Shown piece by piece: positions 25,780-34,955 of a stretch of DNA of 64,000 nucleotides. The notes beneath the pieces were generated by a model, which saw nothing but the letters and a program-made list of their open reading frames with translations, was not told the origin of the DNA and did not search any database. Location: contig JAZUFG010000114.1 of NCBI GenBank assembly GCA_045640565.1, forward strand, positions 10,440 through 74,439. Direction: 5' to 3'. This DNA is from RGIG3159 sp045640565. GTDB lineage: Bacteria; Bacillota; Clostridia; Oscillospirales; Oscillospiraceae. Position numbers and translations under genes: made by a program. Every line of letters starts with the position of its first letter. Position 1 is the stretch's first letter.

Positions 25780-27090
25780 TTATTCCTTTTCGGCGGGAGC
25801 TGCAGGCTCTTCGGCCTTGGGTGCCACAGGAACTGCAGCAGCAGTGATCAGCTCGGCAGCCTTACGGGAAGAAAGATCGTTCTTGACGCTCTCAGCCTTA
25901 AGAACTTCCTTGACCTTTTCCACTTCCATCTTGTACTGCTCGGCAACCTTTGCATACTCGGCTTCCACTTCTTCATCAGAAACCTCGATCTTTTCATCCA
26001 CGATCACCTGAGAAAGCAGAAGCTGAGCCTTTACATTGTTCTCGGCAACAGGACGGAAAGTCTTGCGAAGGCTCTCTTCGTCGCCGCCCAGCATTTTCAC
26101 ATAGTCCTTCATGGACATGCCGTTCTGCTCAACCTGATAGCTGAAGTTTTCAATTTCCCGATCCAGCTGTTCTTCAATCATGCTCTGGGGGATCTCCACC
26201 TTCATGTTCTCTACAGCCTTAGCCATGCAGGCATTTTCAAAGGCGGAATCAATTTCCTTCTGCTTCTCAGCCAGCTTGCCGCTGCGGACATCGGCCCGGA
26301 GCTCATCCAGGGTATCGAACTCGGAAGCATCCTTGGCAAACTCGTCATCCTTTTCCGGAAGAACGGTTTCCTTGACCTCATGGACCAAGCACTTGAAGGT
26401 GGCTTCCTTGCCGGCCAGTTCAGGAGTATACTGCTCAGGGAAAGTCACGAGAACATCCTTGCTTTCGCCGGCGGAAACACCCACCAGCTGCTCTTCAAAG
26501 CCGGGGATAAAGCTGCCGGAGCCGAGCTTCAGGCTGTAATTCTCGCCCTTGCCGCCCTCAAAAGCCTTGCCGTCCACAAAACCTTCAAAGTCAATGACAG
26601 CGGTATCGCCCATGGCAGCTGCCCGCTCCACAGTGGAGATTCTGGCGGACTGCTCACGCATCTTTTCGATTTCGGCTTCCACTTCTTCATCGGAAACAGC
26701 TGCTTCAGCTTTTTCTACTTCCAGACCCTTGTACTGGCCGAGAGTTACCTCGGGATAGAGGTCCGTAACAACGGTAACGCAAATGCCTTCCTCGACCTTC
26801 TCCAGGTTGGAGATGGAAGGACGGCCGACAGCCTTGATCTTCTGATCCACAACAGCTGCCTTATAGATATCAGGGAAAATTTCCTCAATGGCATCTTCAT
26901 AGAAGACTTCTGCGCCATACATAGCTTCAACAATTTTCCGGGGAGCCTTGCCCTTCCGGAAGCCGGGGATGGCAATCTGCTTTTTTGCCTTGGCATAGGC
27001 CTTATTCAAAGCATTTTCAAATTCGGCAGAAGCGATCTCCACCTGAACCTTTGCCTGACCGTTTTCAGTTTCGGTGTTCTTGACAATCAT
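25780..27090 (-). CDS. tig: Trigger factor, ribosome-associated chaperone
   Basis: A 436-residue chaperone that meets nascent chains at the ribosome exit. The N-terminal ribosome-binding signature Gly-Phe-Arg-Lys-Gly-Lys-Ala-Pro lies at about 44-51; an FKBP-type prolyl isomerase domain follows (about 150-245), then the long helical chaperone arms. The tail is rich in Ala, Pro and Glu. Size is normal. It sits directly upstream of clpP-clpX-lon, the common Firmicutes order, linking folding with degradation. Confidence 0.96.
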   Translation of the reverse strand: MIVKNTETENGQAKVQVEIASAEFENALNKAYAKAKKQIAIPGFRKGKAPRKIVEAMYGAEVFYEDAIEEIFPDIYKAAVVDQKIKAVGRPSISNLEKVEEGICVTVVTDLYPEVTLGQYKGLEVEKAEAAVSDEEVEAEIEKMREQSARISTVERAAAMGDTAVIDFEGFVDGKAFEGGKGENYSLKLGSGSFIPGFEEQLVGVSAGESKDVLVTFPEQYTPELAGKEATFKCLVHEVKETVLPEKDDEFAKDASEFDTLDELRADVRSGKLAEKQKEIDSAFENACMAKAVENMKVEIPQSMIEEQLDREIENFSYQVEQNGMSMKDYVKMLGGDEESLRKTFRPVAENNVKAQLLLSQVIVDEKIEVSDEEVEAEYAKVAEQYKMEVEKVKEVLKAESVKNDLSSRKAAELITAAAVPVAPKAEEPAAPAEKE

Positions 27091-27165
27091 GATATTTCCT
27101 CCTATAGAATGGCCCGCAGGCCTTCAAATACAATGCTCATAAAGAAGCTGTGGTATTATAGCAGA

Positions 27166-27201
27166 AAAATCCGAAAAAAGCTAGCACTTTTTTCGGATTT
27201 T
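27166..27201 (-). terminator. Terminator of the potABCD unit
   Basis: A fourteen-bp stem (AAAATCCGAAAAAA and complement) with an 8-base loop and flanking T-runs, between the potCD stop and tig. Confidence 0.85.
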
Positions 27202-27219
27202 CCTTTCAAACAGAGCTTT

Positions 27220-29196
27220 TTAATTGATTTTCAGAGTCTCCCAAAGGGAGTTCATATAATCCAGCATATCCTTGGGGAGATTCTGGTAGGCATAGCGATT
27301 GTACTGCTCCGCAAAGTCTCCCAGATTCGGATAGAGGATCTCCATGGCCTCCTCTCCCATGTCCTCCTGATAGGTCTCATTCTCGTAGACCAGGACATTG
27401 GGAGAAGCATAACAGGTATATTCCGCATTGGCGATTGCCGGAGTCTCCGAGAGCATATAGTTGATGAAGATCTCGGCAAGCTCCTGATTCCCGCAGCAAG
27501 TGGGAATACACATGGCATCAATATAGTAATTTGTCGGCTCGGGATAGTAGAAACGCAGATCCACGGTATCCGCCTGGGCATCTGCCATGGTGAAATAATC
27601 TCCGGCATAATAGGTGCTGATCGCCGCTTCTCCGGATTCCATCATGTTGAAGATCTCATCCATGACATAGCTCTCTACCAGAGGATACTGAGTCTGCAGA
27701 AGATCCAGGGCGGAATCCCAGACCTTTTTATCCATGGTGTTCACGGACTCACCCAGGGCATAGAGAGCCGTACCGAAGCCATCCCGGGGATTATTGAACT
27801 GCAGGATCTTGCCCGCATATTTCTCATTGAAAATAAGGTCCCAAGAACCGGTGTCCGCTTCATCTACCTGATTGGCATCCCAAAGGATGCCCACGATCCC
27901 GTAGGCATAGGGCACGGTATAGCGATTATCCGGATCGTAATAAAGGCCCTTGAAGTCGTCCCGGATATACTGCATATTGGGGATGTTTTCCCAGTGAAGG
28001 GGCATCAGCATTCCCTCATCCCGCATTCTTGCGATCATATAGTCGGAGGGAATGCAGACATCGTAGCTGACGGCGCCGCTGACCAGCTTATTATACATAT
28101 CCTCGCAGGAAGCAAAGGTATCATAATTCACCTTCACCCGCTGGCCGTAGTTTTCCAGGTACCATCTCTCAAAATCCTTGACCGTATCCAAGGTCCCCTC
28201 GGAGCCATCCGAAATGTATTCGCCCCAGTTATAGACGTTCAGGGTCAAACGGTCGGAAGGAACCAGCACAATGATGCAGCCGATCAAAACAGCAAAGAGA
28301 GCCAAAAGGGATACCGCAAGGCGGCTGCCCCGGAAGAAGGAGGTCTTCTCCTTGATCTCCTCTACTTTCAGAATTCTCCGGCGGTGCCTCCTCTTTTTCT
28401 TCAGAGCCTCGGCATCCTCACCTCCCGCCAGGTTGGAAAGAAGGAGCATGGTTAGGATAAAGAAGAAAATCAGCGTGGCCAGGGCATACATCTTGGGGGT
28501 GACCGTCTTCTTCGTCATGTTGTAGATCCGGATGGGAAGGGTCTGGAAACCGTTTCCCTGGGTGAAATAAGAAATGACAAAGTCATCCAGAGACAGAGTA
28601 AAGGCCATGATCATGCCCGTCAGGATTCCCGGAAGGATCTCCGGCAGCTCCACCAGGAAGAAGGCTTTCAGGGGGGGACAGCCCAGATCCTGGGCAGCCT
28701 CCGGAATGGATTTATCCATCTGCTGGAGCTTGGGCAGCACCTGCAAAATCACATAGGGCAGGCAAAAGGTGATATGGGCGATGAGCATCGTGCCAAAGGA
28801 GAGGCTGCTGGTCTTCCCCAGCATCACGCCGGCGAAGACGAACATGAGCATCAGGGAAATGCCCGTGATGATATCCGGGTTGATCATTGGGATATCCGTC
28901 AGGGTGTTGATGGCAGCCTTGAAATAGCGGTTGCGGAGCTTATGGATCCCCACGGCCGCTGCGGTGCCCATCAAAGTGGAAATCAGGGCAGCGGAAACTG
29001 CCAGAATCAAGGTGTTCCGCAGGGAACTCAGGGTCACCTGATCGTGGAAAAGCTCATAATACCATTTCAGAGAAAAGCCGCTGAAAACGGAAAGGCTCTT
29101 TGCCTCATTGAAGGAGAAGAAAGCCAAAATAGCAATGGGGGCGAAGAGGAAAATGAGGATGAGGGCCGTATAAATACGGGAAAGGCGATTTTTCAT
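27220..29196 (-). CDS. potCD: Spermidine/putrescine ABC transporter PotC-PotD fusion
   Basis: A 658-residue fusion. Residues 1-265 are a PotC-type permease with six membrane segments and the cytoplasmic EAA loop (PEAAQDLGCPPLKAF). A basic linker (RRHRRR, about 270) and one further membrane segment (about 295-315) lead to a PotD-type substrate-binding domain (about 320-658) that opens with NVYNWGEYI. The binding protein is thus tethered by an extra helix instead of a lipid. The same fused form is known in other Firmicutes and actinobacteria. ATGA overlap with potB. Confidence 0.92.
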   Translation of the reverse strand: MKNRLSRIYTALILIFLFAPIAILAFFSFNEAKSLSVFSGFSLKWYYELFHDQVTLSSLRNTLILAVSAALISTLMGTAAAVGIHKLRNRYFKAAINTLTDIPMINPDIITGISLMLMFVFAGVMLGKTSSLSFGTMLIAHITFCLPYVILQVLPKLQQMDKSIPEAAQDLGCPPLKAFFLVELPEILPGILTGMIMAFTLSLDDFVISYFTQGNGFQTLPIRIYNMTKKTVTPKMYALATLIFFFILTMLLLSNLAGGEDAEALKKKRRHRRRILKVEEIKEKTSFFRGSRLAVSLLALFAVLIGCIIVLVPSDRLTLNVYNWGEYISDGSEGTLDTVKDFERWYLENYGQRVKVNYDTFASCEDMYNKLVSGAVSYDVCIPSDYMIARMRDEGMLMPLHWENIPNMQYIRDDFKGLYYDPDNRYTVPYAYGIVGILWDANQVDEADTGSWDLIFNEKYAGKILQFNNPRDGFGTALYALGESVNTMDKKVWDSALDLLQTQYPLVESYVMDEIFNMMESGEAAISTYYAGDYFTMADAQADTVDLRFYYPEPTNYYIDAMCIPTCCGNQELAEIFINYMLSETPAIANAEYTCYASPNVLVYENETYQEDMGEEAMEILYPNLGDFAEQYNRYAYQNLPKDMLDYMNSLWETLKIN

Positions 29197-30080
29197 GCGT
29201 CTTCACCTCCGTATGCGATCCGGTTCGTGAACCTTCTGGCAATTGCCATGCAGACAAGAAGGATGACCATCAGAATAAAGGCGATGGCGGCGGCAAAATG
29301 GAGATTCCCCGCCACATACTGGCCTTCAATGGCATCACCCAGGAGATAAAACTTGCCGTTGCCCAGTTTTTGGGAAATATAGAAGGTGGAAATGGAAGGG
29401 ACTAAAACCATGGTGATCCCGGAGATCACCCCCGGCAGAGAAAGGGGCCAGATCACTCTCCGAAGGACGGAGGGAGGATTGCAGCCCAGATCCTTGGCGG
29501 CCTCGATCAGTTTCGGATCCAATTTTGTCATGACGGAGTAAATGGGAAGAATCATATAGGGCAAATAGTCATAGACCATGCCGATGACCACGGCCCCCTC
29601 CGTTCCGATAATATGGACATTCCGGAGGTTCAGGGCCGATAAGAGGTTATTGATCAGACCCGTATCCTGCAGGATCGTCATCCAGGCATAAGTCCGGATC
29701 AGAAAATTCATCCACATGGGGACCATTACCAGGGTCAGAAGGGTTTTCTGGACCTTGGGCGTGGAACGGGACATAATGTAGGCAAGAGGATAGCCCATCA
29801 AAAGGCAAATGGCCGTAGAGATAATGGAAAGCTTCAGAGAACGCCAGAAAATCAGAAGATAGGTAGGAAGCACCCGGATCGTTCCGTCTTCCCCGAAGGA
29901 CTCCGTCTTTGCCGTGAAGAACCGGTTGATATTCTCCAGAGTAAAGGCAAAATCCCCATCCGTGAAGGCATAATAGGCCACAAAGGCCAAAGGCACTGCC
30001 ACGAAGAGCACTGCCCAGAGGGAATAGGGAGCCAGGGCCAGGCGCTCAAAGGAGTTCCCGGCGGACTTGCGTTTTTTCAT
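29193..30080 (-). CDS. potB: Spermidine/putrescine ABC transporter permease PotB
   Basis: A 295-residue inner-membrane permease with six hydrophobic segments and the EAA motif (EAAKDLGCNPPSVLRRV, near residue 195) that contacts the ATPase. It pairs with the permease half of PotCD to form the pore. Starts and stops overlap its neighbours by four bases on both sides, so all subunits are translationally coupled. Confidence 0.93.
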   Translation of the reverse strand: MKKRKSAGNSFERLALAPYSLWAVLFVAVPLAFVAYYAFTDGDFAFTLENINRFFTAKTESFGEDGTIRVLPTYLLIFWRSLKLSIISTAICLLMGYPLAYIMSRSTPKVQKTLLTLVMVPMWMNFLIRTYAWMTILQDTGLINNLLSALNLRNVHIIGTEGAVVIGMVYDYLPYMILPIYSVMTKLDPKLIEAAKDLGCNPPSVLRRVIWPLSLPGVISGITMVLVPSISTFYISQKLGNGKFYLLGDAIEGQYVAGNLHFAAAIAFILMVILLVCMAIARRFTNRIAYGGEDA

Positions 30081-31201
30081 GCGCCCTCCTCCTCTGCTTT
30101 GCCCATCTCGTCCATTTCCATGCTGTAGGTGGAGTAGTCCCCGAACATACCCGAATACTCGGATTTTTTCATAACATGAATGGCGTCAGGCTCCAGAGAA
30201 ATGCCGATTTCCGCACCCTCGGGACAGAAATCCGTGGTCTGGATCATCCATTTAAAGCCCTGGATATCCACAATGATCTCATAGTGGACACCCTTAAAGG
30301 TCACGGAGGACACGGTTCCCTGAAGCTCGCTTTCTTCCTTGGGAACGATATCCACATCCTCGGGACGAATCACCACATCCACAGGCTCGTTGGGCGCAAA
30401 ACCCTTATCCAGGCAATCAAAGGTCTGGCCGGAAAAGGACACCTTCAGATCTTCCGGCATGGTCCCGTCCAGGATGTTGCTCTCGCCGATAAAATCCGCC
30501 ACAAAAGCATTTTTTGGCTCGTTATAGATACGGGTAGGGCTTCCGATCTGCTGAATCTTGCCCCGGGACATGACCACGATGGTATCGGACATGGAAAGAG
30601 CTTCTTCCTGGTCATGGGTGACAAAAATAAAGGTAATCCCCGTCTTTTTCTGGATCTTTTTCAGTTCCTGCTGCATATCCTTCCGGAGCTTGAAATCCAG
30701 GGCGCCGAGAGGTTCGTCCAGAAGGAGGACTCTGGGATGGGAGATCAATGCTCTCGCAATGGCCACCCGCTGCTGCTGTCCGCCGGAGAGATGATTGACA
30801 TTTTTCTTCTCATAGCCCTTCAGGCCCACCATGGAGAGCATTTCTTCCACTCTCTGCTGGATTTCGGCCCTTTTCACTTTCTGCTCTCTCAAGGGGAAAG
30901 CAATGTTCTCAAAGACATTCAGATGGGGAAAAAGGGCATACTTCTGAAAAACCGTATTGACATTTCTTTTATAGGGAGGAACATCGTTGACCGGAACGCC
31001 GTCAAAGAGGACTTCCCCTTCATCCGGGTCCTCAAAGCCGCCGATGATCCGCAGCAGGGTGGTTTTTCCGCAGCCGGATGGACCCAAAAGAGTCAAAAAC
31101 TCATTGTCATAAACGTGCATGGAGAGATTCTTTAAAACCGCTTCCTCGCCGTCAAAGGATTTTGTGATGTTTTTCAGTTCGATAATCTTTTTGCTGTCCA
31201 T
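30077..31201 (-). CDS. potA: Spermidine/putrescine ABC transporter ATPase PotA
   Basis: A 374-residue ATP-binding subunit. Walker A GPSGCGKTT, signature LSGGQQQR and Walker B VLLLDEP are intact in the first 240 residues, followed by a C-terminal TOBE regulatory domain. The start is set at 31201, where GAAGGAAAGG precedes the ATG and the ABC fold begins; upstream in-frame sequence is part of the leader. It is first in potA-potB-potCD. No promoter is seen between the leader terminator and the ATG, so expression probably needs read-through of that terminator. Confidence 0.94.
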   Translation of the reverse strand: MDSKKIIELKNITKSFDGEEAVLKNLSMHVYDNEFLTLLGPSGCGKTTLLRIIGGFEDPDEGEVLFDGVPVNDVPPYKRNVNTVFQKYALFPHLNVFENIAFPLREQKVKRAEIQQRVEEMLSMVGLKGYEKKNVNHLSGGQQQRVAIARALISHPRVLLLDEPLGALDFKLRKDMQQELKKIQKKTGITFIFVTHDQEEALSMSDTIVVMSRGKIQQIGSPTRIYNEPKNAFVADFIGESNILDGTMPEDLKVSFSGQTFDCLDKGFAPNEPVDVVIRPEDVDIVPKEESELQGTVSSVTFKGVHYEIIVDIQGFKWMIQTTDFCPEGAEIGISLEPDAIHVMKKSEYSGMFGDYSTYSMEMDEMGKAEEEGA

Positions 31202-31252
31202 AGGGCCTTTCCTTCTTTTCAATAAAATGGAATACACGGAGGATTCGGGGAC

Positions 31253-31285
31253 AAAAAAACAGGCGGCGCAAAACTGCGTCACCTG
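31253..31285 (-). terminator. Intrinsic terminator in the potA leader (possible attenuator)
   Basis: On the minus strand CAGG-U-G-A-CGC pairs with GCG-CCG-CCUG (one mismatch), followed by seven U. It ends 52 bases before the potA start codon. Confidence 0.75.
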
Positions 31286-31600
31286 TGAAAAACCGGAAAA
31301 CCGCCCCTTTGAAAAGAGGGGTATTCTCCAAAAGGTTGGGTTTGAGAGTCTATATAGCAAAGATTACTTTTACTACTCTTATTGACCATTTCACAAGTTT
31401 GTGCAGGATTGCACGTGGTTTATAGTGACCAACTTATAAAACTTGAGCTTCGAACTCAATCAATAAGGCAACAGAAGTTGCCGCCGCACCTGCGGCTATC
31501 GGCATTCGACCCGGCTGTCCGTGTGGCCTCAGCCCTCAAAGACGGGGGCGGTCGGAATATCTTGCTTTGGAAAAGACTCAAAAACTTTTTCCAATTGAGA
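31253..31600 (-). ncRNA. Structured leader RNA or sRNA upstream of potABCD
   Basis: The 490-base gap before potA holds no gene but a likely transcript of about 350 nt from the promoter at 31607-31636 to the terminator at 31253-31285. Several stems can be read directly on the minus strand: an 8-bp hairpin UUGGAAAA/UUUUCCAA near the 5' end; GGCAAC-UUCU-GUUGCC (31465-31485); an 8-bp long-range pair CUUAUUGA/UCAAUAAG (31462-31469 with 31379-31386) enclosing UUGAG/CUCAA and GUGCA/UGCAC hairpins; and CCCCU/AGGGG. Conserved cores of T-box, SAM, TPP, lysine, cobalamin, RNase P, tmRNA or SRP RNA were not seen. A polyamine-responsive leader would fit the location; this is inference. Confidence 0.45.
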
Positions 31601-31606
31601 TGCCTT

Positions 31607-31636
31607 ATTCTAACAGCAAAACCTTGAAAAAGTCAA
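31607..31636 (-). promoter_or_regulatory. Promoter of the potA leader RNA
   Basis: On the minus strand TTGACT, 18 bases, TAGAAT, directly after the clpE terminator. Predicted start near 31600. Confidence 0.65.
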
Positions 31637-31652
31637 TGCTTTTTTGAAAAAA

Positions 31653-31689
31653 ATTTCGGAGGAAAGCCCGATGGGATTTCCTCCGAAAA
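31653..31689 (-). terminator. Terminator of the clpE-like gene
   Basis: A stem of TTCGGAGGAAA with its complement around a CCC/GGG inner pair, followed by seven T on the minus strand. Confidence 0.88.
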
Positions 31690-31693
31690 CGTT

Positions 31694-33991
31694 TTATTCT
31701 GCCTTGAGGGAAAGCGTGTCGCCTTCGGCGGAGAGGGAGATCGCCGAGATGGGGTGCTCAAAGGCATCCATGAGTTTCTCGGCAACGGGATCCTCCACTT
31801 CGCGCTGAATAAGGCGGCGGAGTTCCCGAGCACCGGCAGCCACGGAATAGGACTTCTTTGCCAGGTAATCCAAGGCAGAGGGCTCCCAGAGGAGGGAAAT
31901 GCTTCGCTCCGCCAGGACCTTCTTCAAATCTCCCAGCATAATGGCGGCGATACCCCGGAAATCTTCCTCCGAGAGGCGGTTGAAGCAGATGATCTCATCC
32001 ACCCTGCCCAGGAATTCGGGACGGAGGAATTCCCGGAGGGCCTTCATAACAGTCTCCCGGGTCTGGTCCGTGAGGCTCTTGCCGAAACCGACGGAGGCCT
32101 CCCGGCGGTCGCTGCCGGCATTGGAGGTCATAATGATAACCGTATTCTGGAAATTGACCAGGCGGCCCTGGGCGTCCGTGAGATAGCCGTCATCCAGGAC
32201 CTGAAGAAGAAGGTTCATCACATCCGGGTGCGCTTTTTCGATCTCATCAAAGAGGATGATGCTGTAGGGTTTTCTGCGGATCTTCTCCGTGAGCTGGCCT
32301 GCCTCGTCAAAGCCCACATAGCCCGGAGGAGAGCCGATCAGCTTGGAAACTGAATGCTTCTCCATATACTCGGACATATCCAGGCGTACCAGGGAATCCA
32401 CAGAATCAAAAAGCTCTGCGGCGAGGCACTTCACCAGCTCCGTCTTGCCCACACCGGTGGAGCCCACGAAAATAAAGGAGCAGGGGTGCTTTTTAACGGA
32501 AATGCCCACCCGGTTTCTCCGGATCGCCCGAGAAACGGCGGCAATCGCCTCATCCTGGCCTACGATGCGTCCGCGAAGCCGTTCCTCCAGAGTGCGGAGC
32601 TGTTCATACTCCCGGGCCTTGATTTTGCTTGCGGGGATCTTCGTCCACATTTCCACCACCTTGGCCAGGTTTTCCAGGGTCAGAGCTGGCTTCGGCAGAG
32701 CGCGAAGATTCTCCAGTTCCCCATCCAGAGTTATCATCTGGCTGCGGAGGGTGGCGATACGCTCATAATCCGGGCTTTCCTGCTCCTCCTGGAGAAGATC
32801 AAACTCCAGCTGGAGGTCCGCACGGTCCTTTTCCAGGGCAGCCAGGCGGTTGATCTGCTCGCTGTGGAGATTCAGATCCGAACAAGCCTCGTCCAAAAGG
32901 TCAATGGCCTTATCCGGCAGGAAACGGTCCGTGATATAGCGTTCGGAGAGGATAACGGCCTCCCGGGCGATCTCCGGGGAGACCGTAACTCCGTGATAGT
33001 CTTCGTAATAATGGGCAATACCATTCAGAATGGCGATGGCTTCCTCCAGAGAAGGCTCGCTGACTGTGACAGGCTGGAAGCGGCGCTCCAGAGCTGCATC
33101 CTTTTCGATATACTTCCGGTATTCCTTGAAAGTAGTGGCGCCGATGACCTGGACCTCTCCCCGAGAGAGGGCGGGCTTGAGAATATTAGCGGCGTTCATG
33201 GAGCCTTCCGCATCCCCTGCTCCCACCAAATTGTGGACTTCATCGATGACCAAAATGACATTACCCAGAGCTTTGATCTCCCCGATCAGGTTCTTCATGC
33301 GGCTCTCAAACTGGCCCCGGAACTGCGTTCCGGCCACCATGGCCGTCATATCCAGAAGATAAACCTGCTTATCCTTCAGCTTTTCGGGGACCTCACCCGC
33401 CACAATGCGCTGCGCCAGACCCTCGGCGATGGCAGTCTTGCCCACGCCGGGTTCCCCGATGAGACAGGGATTGTTCTTCTGGCGGCGGCCCAGGATCTGG
33501 ACCACACGCTCGGTTTCCACTTCCCTGCCGATGACAGCATCCAGCTTGCCCTCCCGGGCCCGGGCAGTGAGATTCAGGCAGAAGGAATCCAGGAACTTGT
33601 GCTTTTTCTCCTTGCCTCTGGCAACGCTGTCCTTGCTGCCCTTTTCCTCCGCTGCCTTTTCGGCCGGGAGCTTTTCTTCCCTATTCTCCCCTTCCCGGGA
33701 TTCCAGGGAACCGAAGAGGCGATTCAGGAAGGGGAAGGTCGCAGTGCGGCCCTCGCTGTCCTCATCCTCTTCCTCGGCAGGGTTGAGCATGTCTTCCATC
33801 TCGTCAGACATGGTCTGGAGGTCCTCCTCCGAGATGCCCATACGCTTCACGATATCCTCCACCTGAGGAATGCCCAGTTCTCTGGCGCATTTAAAGCAAT
33901 AGCCTTCATTGGTGGATTTGCCGTTTTCCAGCTTGGTGATGAAAATGACGGCAACATTCTTTTTACATTTTGAGCAAAGGGGTGGCTTCAT
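31694..33991 (-). CDS. clpE: ClpE-like Clp ATPase with N-terminal zinc finger
   Basis: A 765-residue double-AAA+ Clp ATPase. It begins with a McsA/ClpE-type zinc finger (Cys6, Cys9, Cys32, Cys35) and lacks the double Clp-N repeats of ClpC and ClpB. Then come D1 with GEPGVGKT, a short UVR-like coiled middle (about 410-460) and D2 with GSTGVGKTE, ending in a short tail. In Bacillus ClpE is a CtsR-controlled partner of ClpP in stress. Here there is no ctsR, mcsA or mcsB beside it and no CtsR operator is visible; it follows truA by 51 bases on the same strand. Confidence 0.88.
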   Translation of the reverse strand: MKPPLCSKCKKNVAVIFITKLENGKSTNEGYCFKCARELGIPQVEDIVKRMGISEEDLQTMSDEMEDMLNPAEEEDEDSEGRTATFPFLNRLFGSLESREGENREEKLPAEKAAEEKGSKDSVARGKEKKHKFLDSFCLNLTARAREGKLDAVIGREVETERVVQILGRRQKNNPCLIGEPGVGKTAIAEGLAQRIVAGEVPEKLKDKQVYLLDMTAMVAGTQFRGQFESRMKNLIGEIKALGNVILVIDEVHNLVGAGDAEGSMNAANILKPALSRGEVQVIGATTFKEYRKYIEKDAALERRFQPVTVSEPSLEEAIAILNGIAHYYEDYHGVTVSPEIAREAVILSERYITDRFLPDKAIDLLDEACSDLNLHSEQINRLAALEKDRADLQLEFDLLQEEQESPDYERIATLRSQMITLDGELENLRALPKPALTLENLAKVVEMWTKIPASKIKAREYEQLRTLEERLRGRIVGQDEAIAAVSRAIRRNRVGISVKKHPCSFIFVGSTGVGKTELVKCLAAELFDSVDSLVRLDMSEYMEKHSVSKLIGSPPGYVGFDEAGQLTEKIRRKPYSIILFDEIEKAHPDVMNLLLQVLDDGYLTDAQGRLVNFQNTVIIMTSNAGSDRREASVGFGKSLTDQTRETVMKALREFLRPEFLGRVDEIICFNRLSEEDFRGIAAIMLGDLKKVLAERSISLLWEPSALDYLAKKSYSVAAGARELRRLIQREVEDPVAEKLMDAFEHPISAISLSAEGDTLSLKAE

Positions 33992-34042
33992 ATTACGGTC
34001 TCCTATATAAGGAATTAAAAGTAAAAGTTAAAAAACTGCGTT

Positions 34043-34867
34043 TCAGCCCTCGAAGAATTCTATCCGGGAGCTCAGATCCGAGGGCTCCAGCCGGCTTCTG
34101 ACGGAAAAGGATCTTTCCCCGTCTTCATACCAAAGGCCGGTCATATAAAGGCCTCCGGGAGGCACTGTGGGCCCCGCAGCGGTGCGGTTTCCTTTCTCCA
34201 GAATAGCGGTGATCTCCGAAGGGAGAATCTTCCCCTCTGAAACATAGACCAGGGTGCCGACCATGGCCCGAGCCATATTATAGAGGAAGCCGTTGGCCGA
34301 AACCCGCAGGACCAGGAGCTCTCCGCTCCGTTCCACCTCGCAGGAAAAGACCCGGCGGACCGTGGACTTCACATCCGTTCCGAGACTGCGCATGGCAGCA
34401 AAATCGTGGGTCCCCAAGAATTGAGCGGCCGCTTCTGCCATAAGCTTTTCATCCAGGGGGGCGGGAACCTGCCAGGCCCGGTTGATATAAAAGGGGTCCC
34501 GAACCCGGGAATTGTGGATGAGATAGCTGTATTCCTTGCGGACACATGAGCCGATGGCATTAAAGTTCTCCGAAACTTCAAAAGCCCGGACCACGGCAAT
34601 ATCGTTGGGCAAATGGGTATTCATGGCATAGGGGATGCGGTCTGTGGGGATCCGGGACTCCGTGCGGAAATTGGCAAGATAACAGCGTGCGTGGACTCCC
34701 GCATCCGTTCTGCCGCAGCCGGTAAGCTTGCAGGGCTCTCCCGTCAGCATGGAGATAGCCCGCTCCAGGGTGGCCTGGACCGTGATCTCCGTCTTTTGCG
34801 TCTGAAAGCCATGGTAGGCGGAGCCTTCATATTTCAGAATTAAAGCAATATTTCTCATAGCAGACAA
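34043..34867 (-). CDS. truA: tRNA pseudouridine synthase A
   Basis: A 274-residue enzyme forming pseudouridine at positions 38-40 of tRNA anticodon arms. The catalytic Asp is in GCGRTDAGVHA (Asp55 from the TTG start). The fold is complete and of usual length. Start: TTG 34867 has AAGGA about 11 bases upstream; ATG 34858, three codons later, lacks a clear site. It follows ecfT, a conserved order in Firmicutes after the ribosomal alpha operon. Confidence 0.94.
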   Translation of the reverse strand: MSAMRNIALILKYEGSAYHGFQTQKTEITVQATLERAISMLTGEPCKLTGCGRTDAGVHARCYLANFRTESRIPTDRIPYAMNTHLPNDIAVVRAFEVSENFNAIGSCVRKEYSYLIHNSRVRDPFYINRAWQVPAPLDEKLMAEAAAQFLGTHDFAAMRSLGTDVKSTVRRVFSCEVERSGELLVLRVSANGFLYNMARAMVGTLVYVSEGKILPSEITAILEKGNRTAAGPTVPPGGLYMTGLWYEDGERSFSVRSRLEPSDLSSRIEFFEG

Positions 34868-34955
34868 TTGATAACGGATCCTTCATCCGCTGCGGCAGGA
34901 GAAGCCTCCGGCGCGCTGCGACGGTTCTTTCAGACGGGAACACAGGGTGGAACTT

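Noticed and set aside
26380..28455. A 691-codon open frame on the plus strand across tig and potCD
   Set aside because: It is antisense to two certain genes, has no ribosome-binding site or family similarity, and follows codon bias of the real genes.
31253..31600. Known riboswitch, T-box, tmRNA or RNase P in the potA leader
   Set aside because: None of the core motifs I know (for example T-box GGUGG, RNase P GAGGAAAGUCC, tmRNA tag and acceptor end) was found on either strand.
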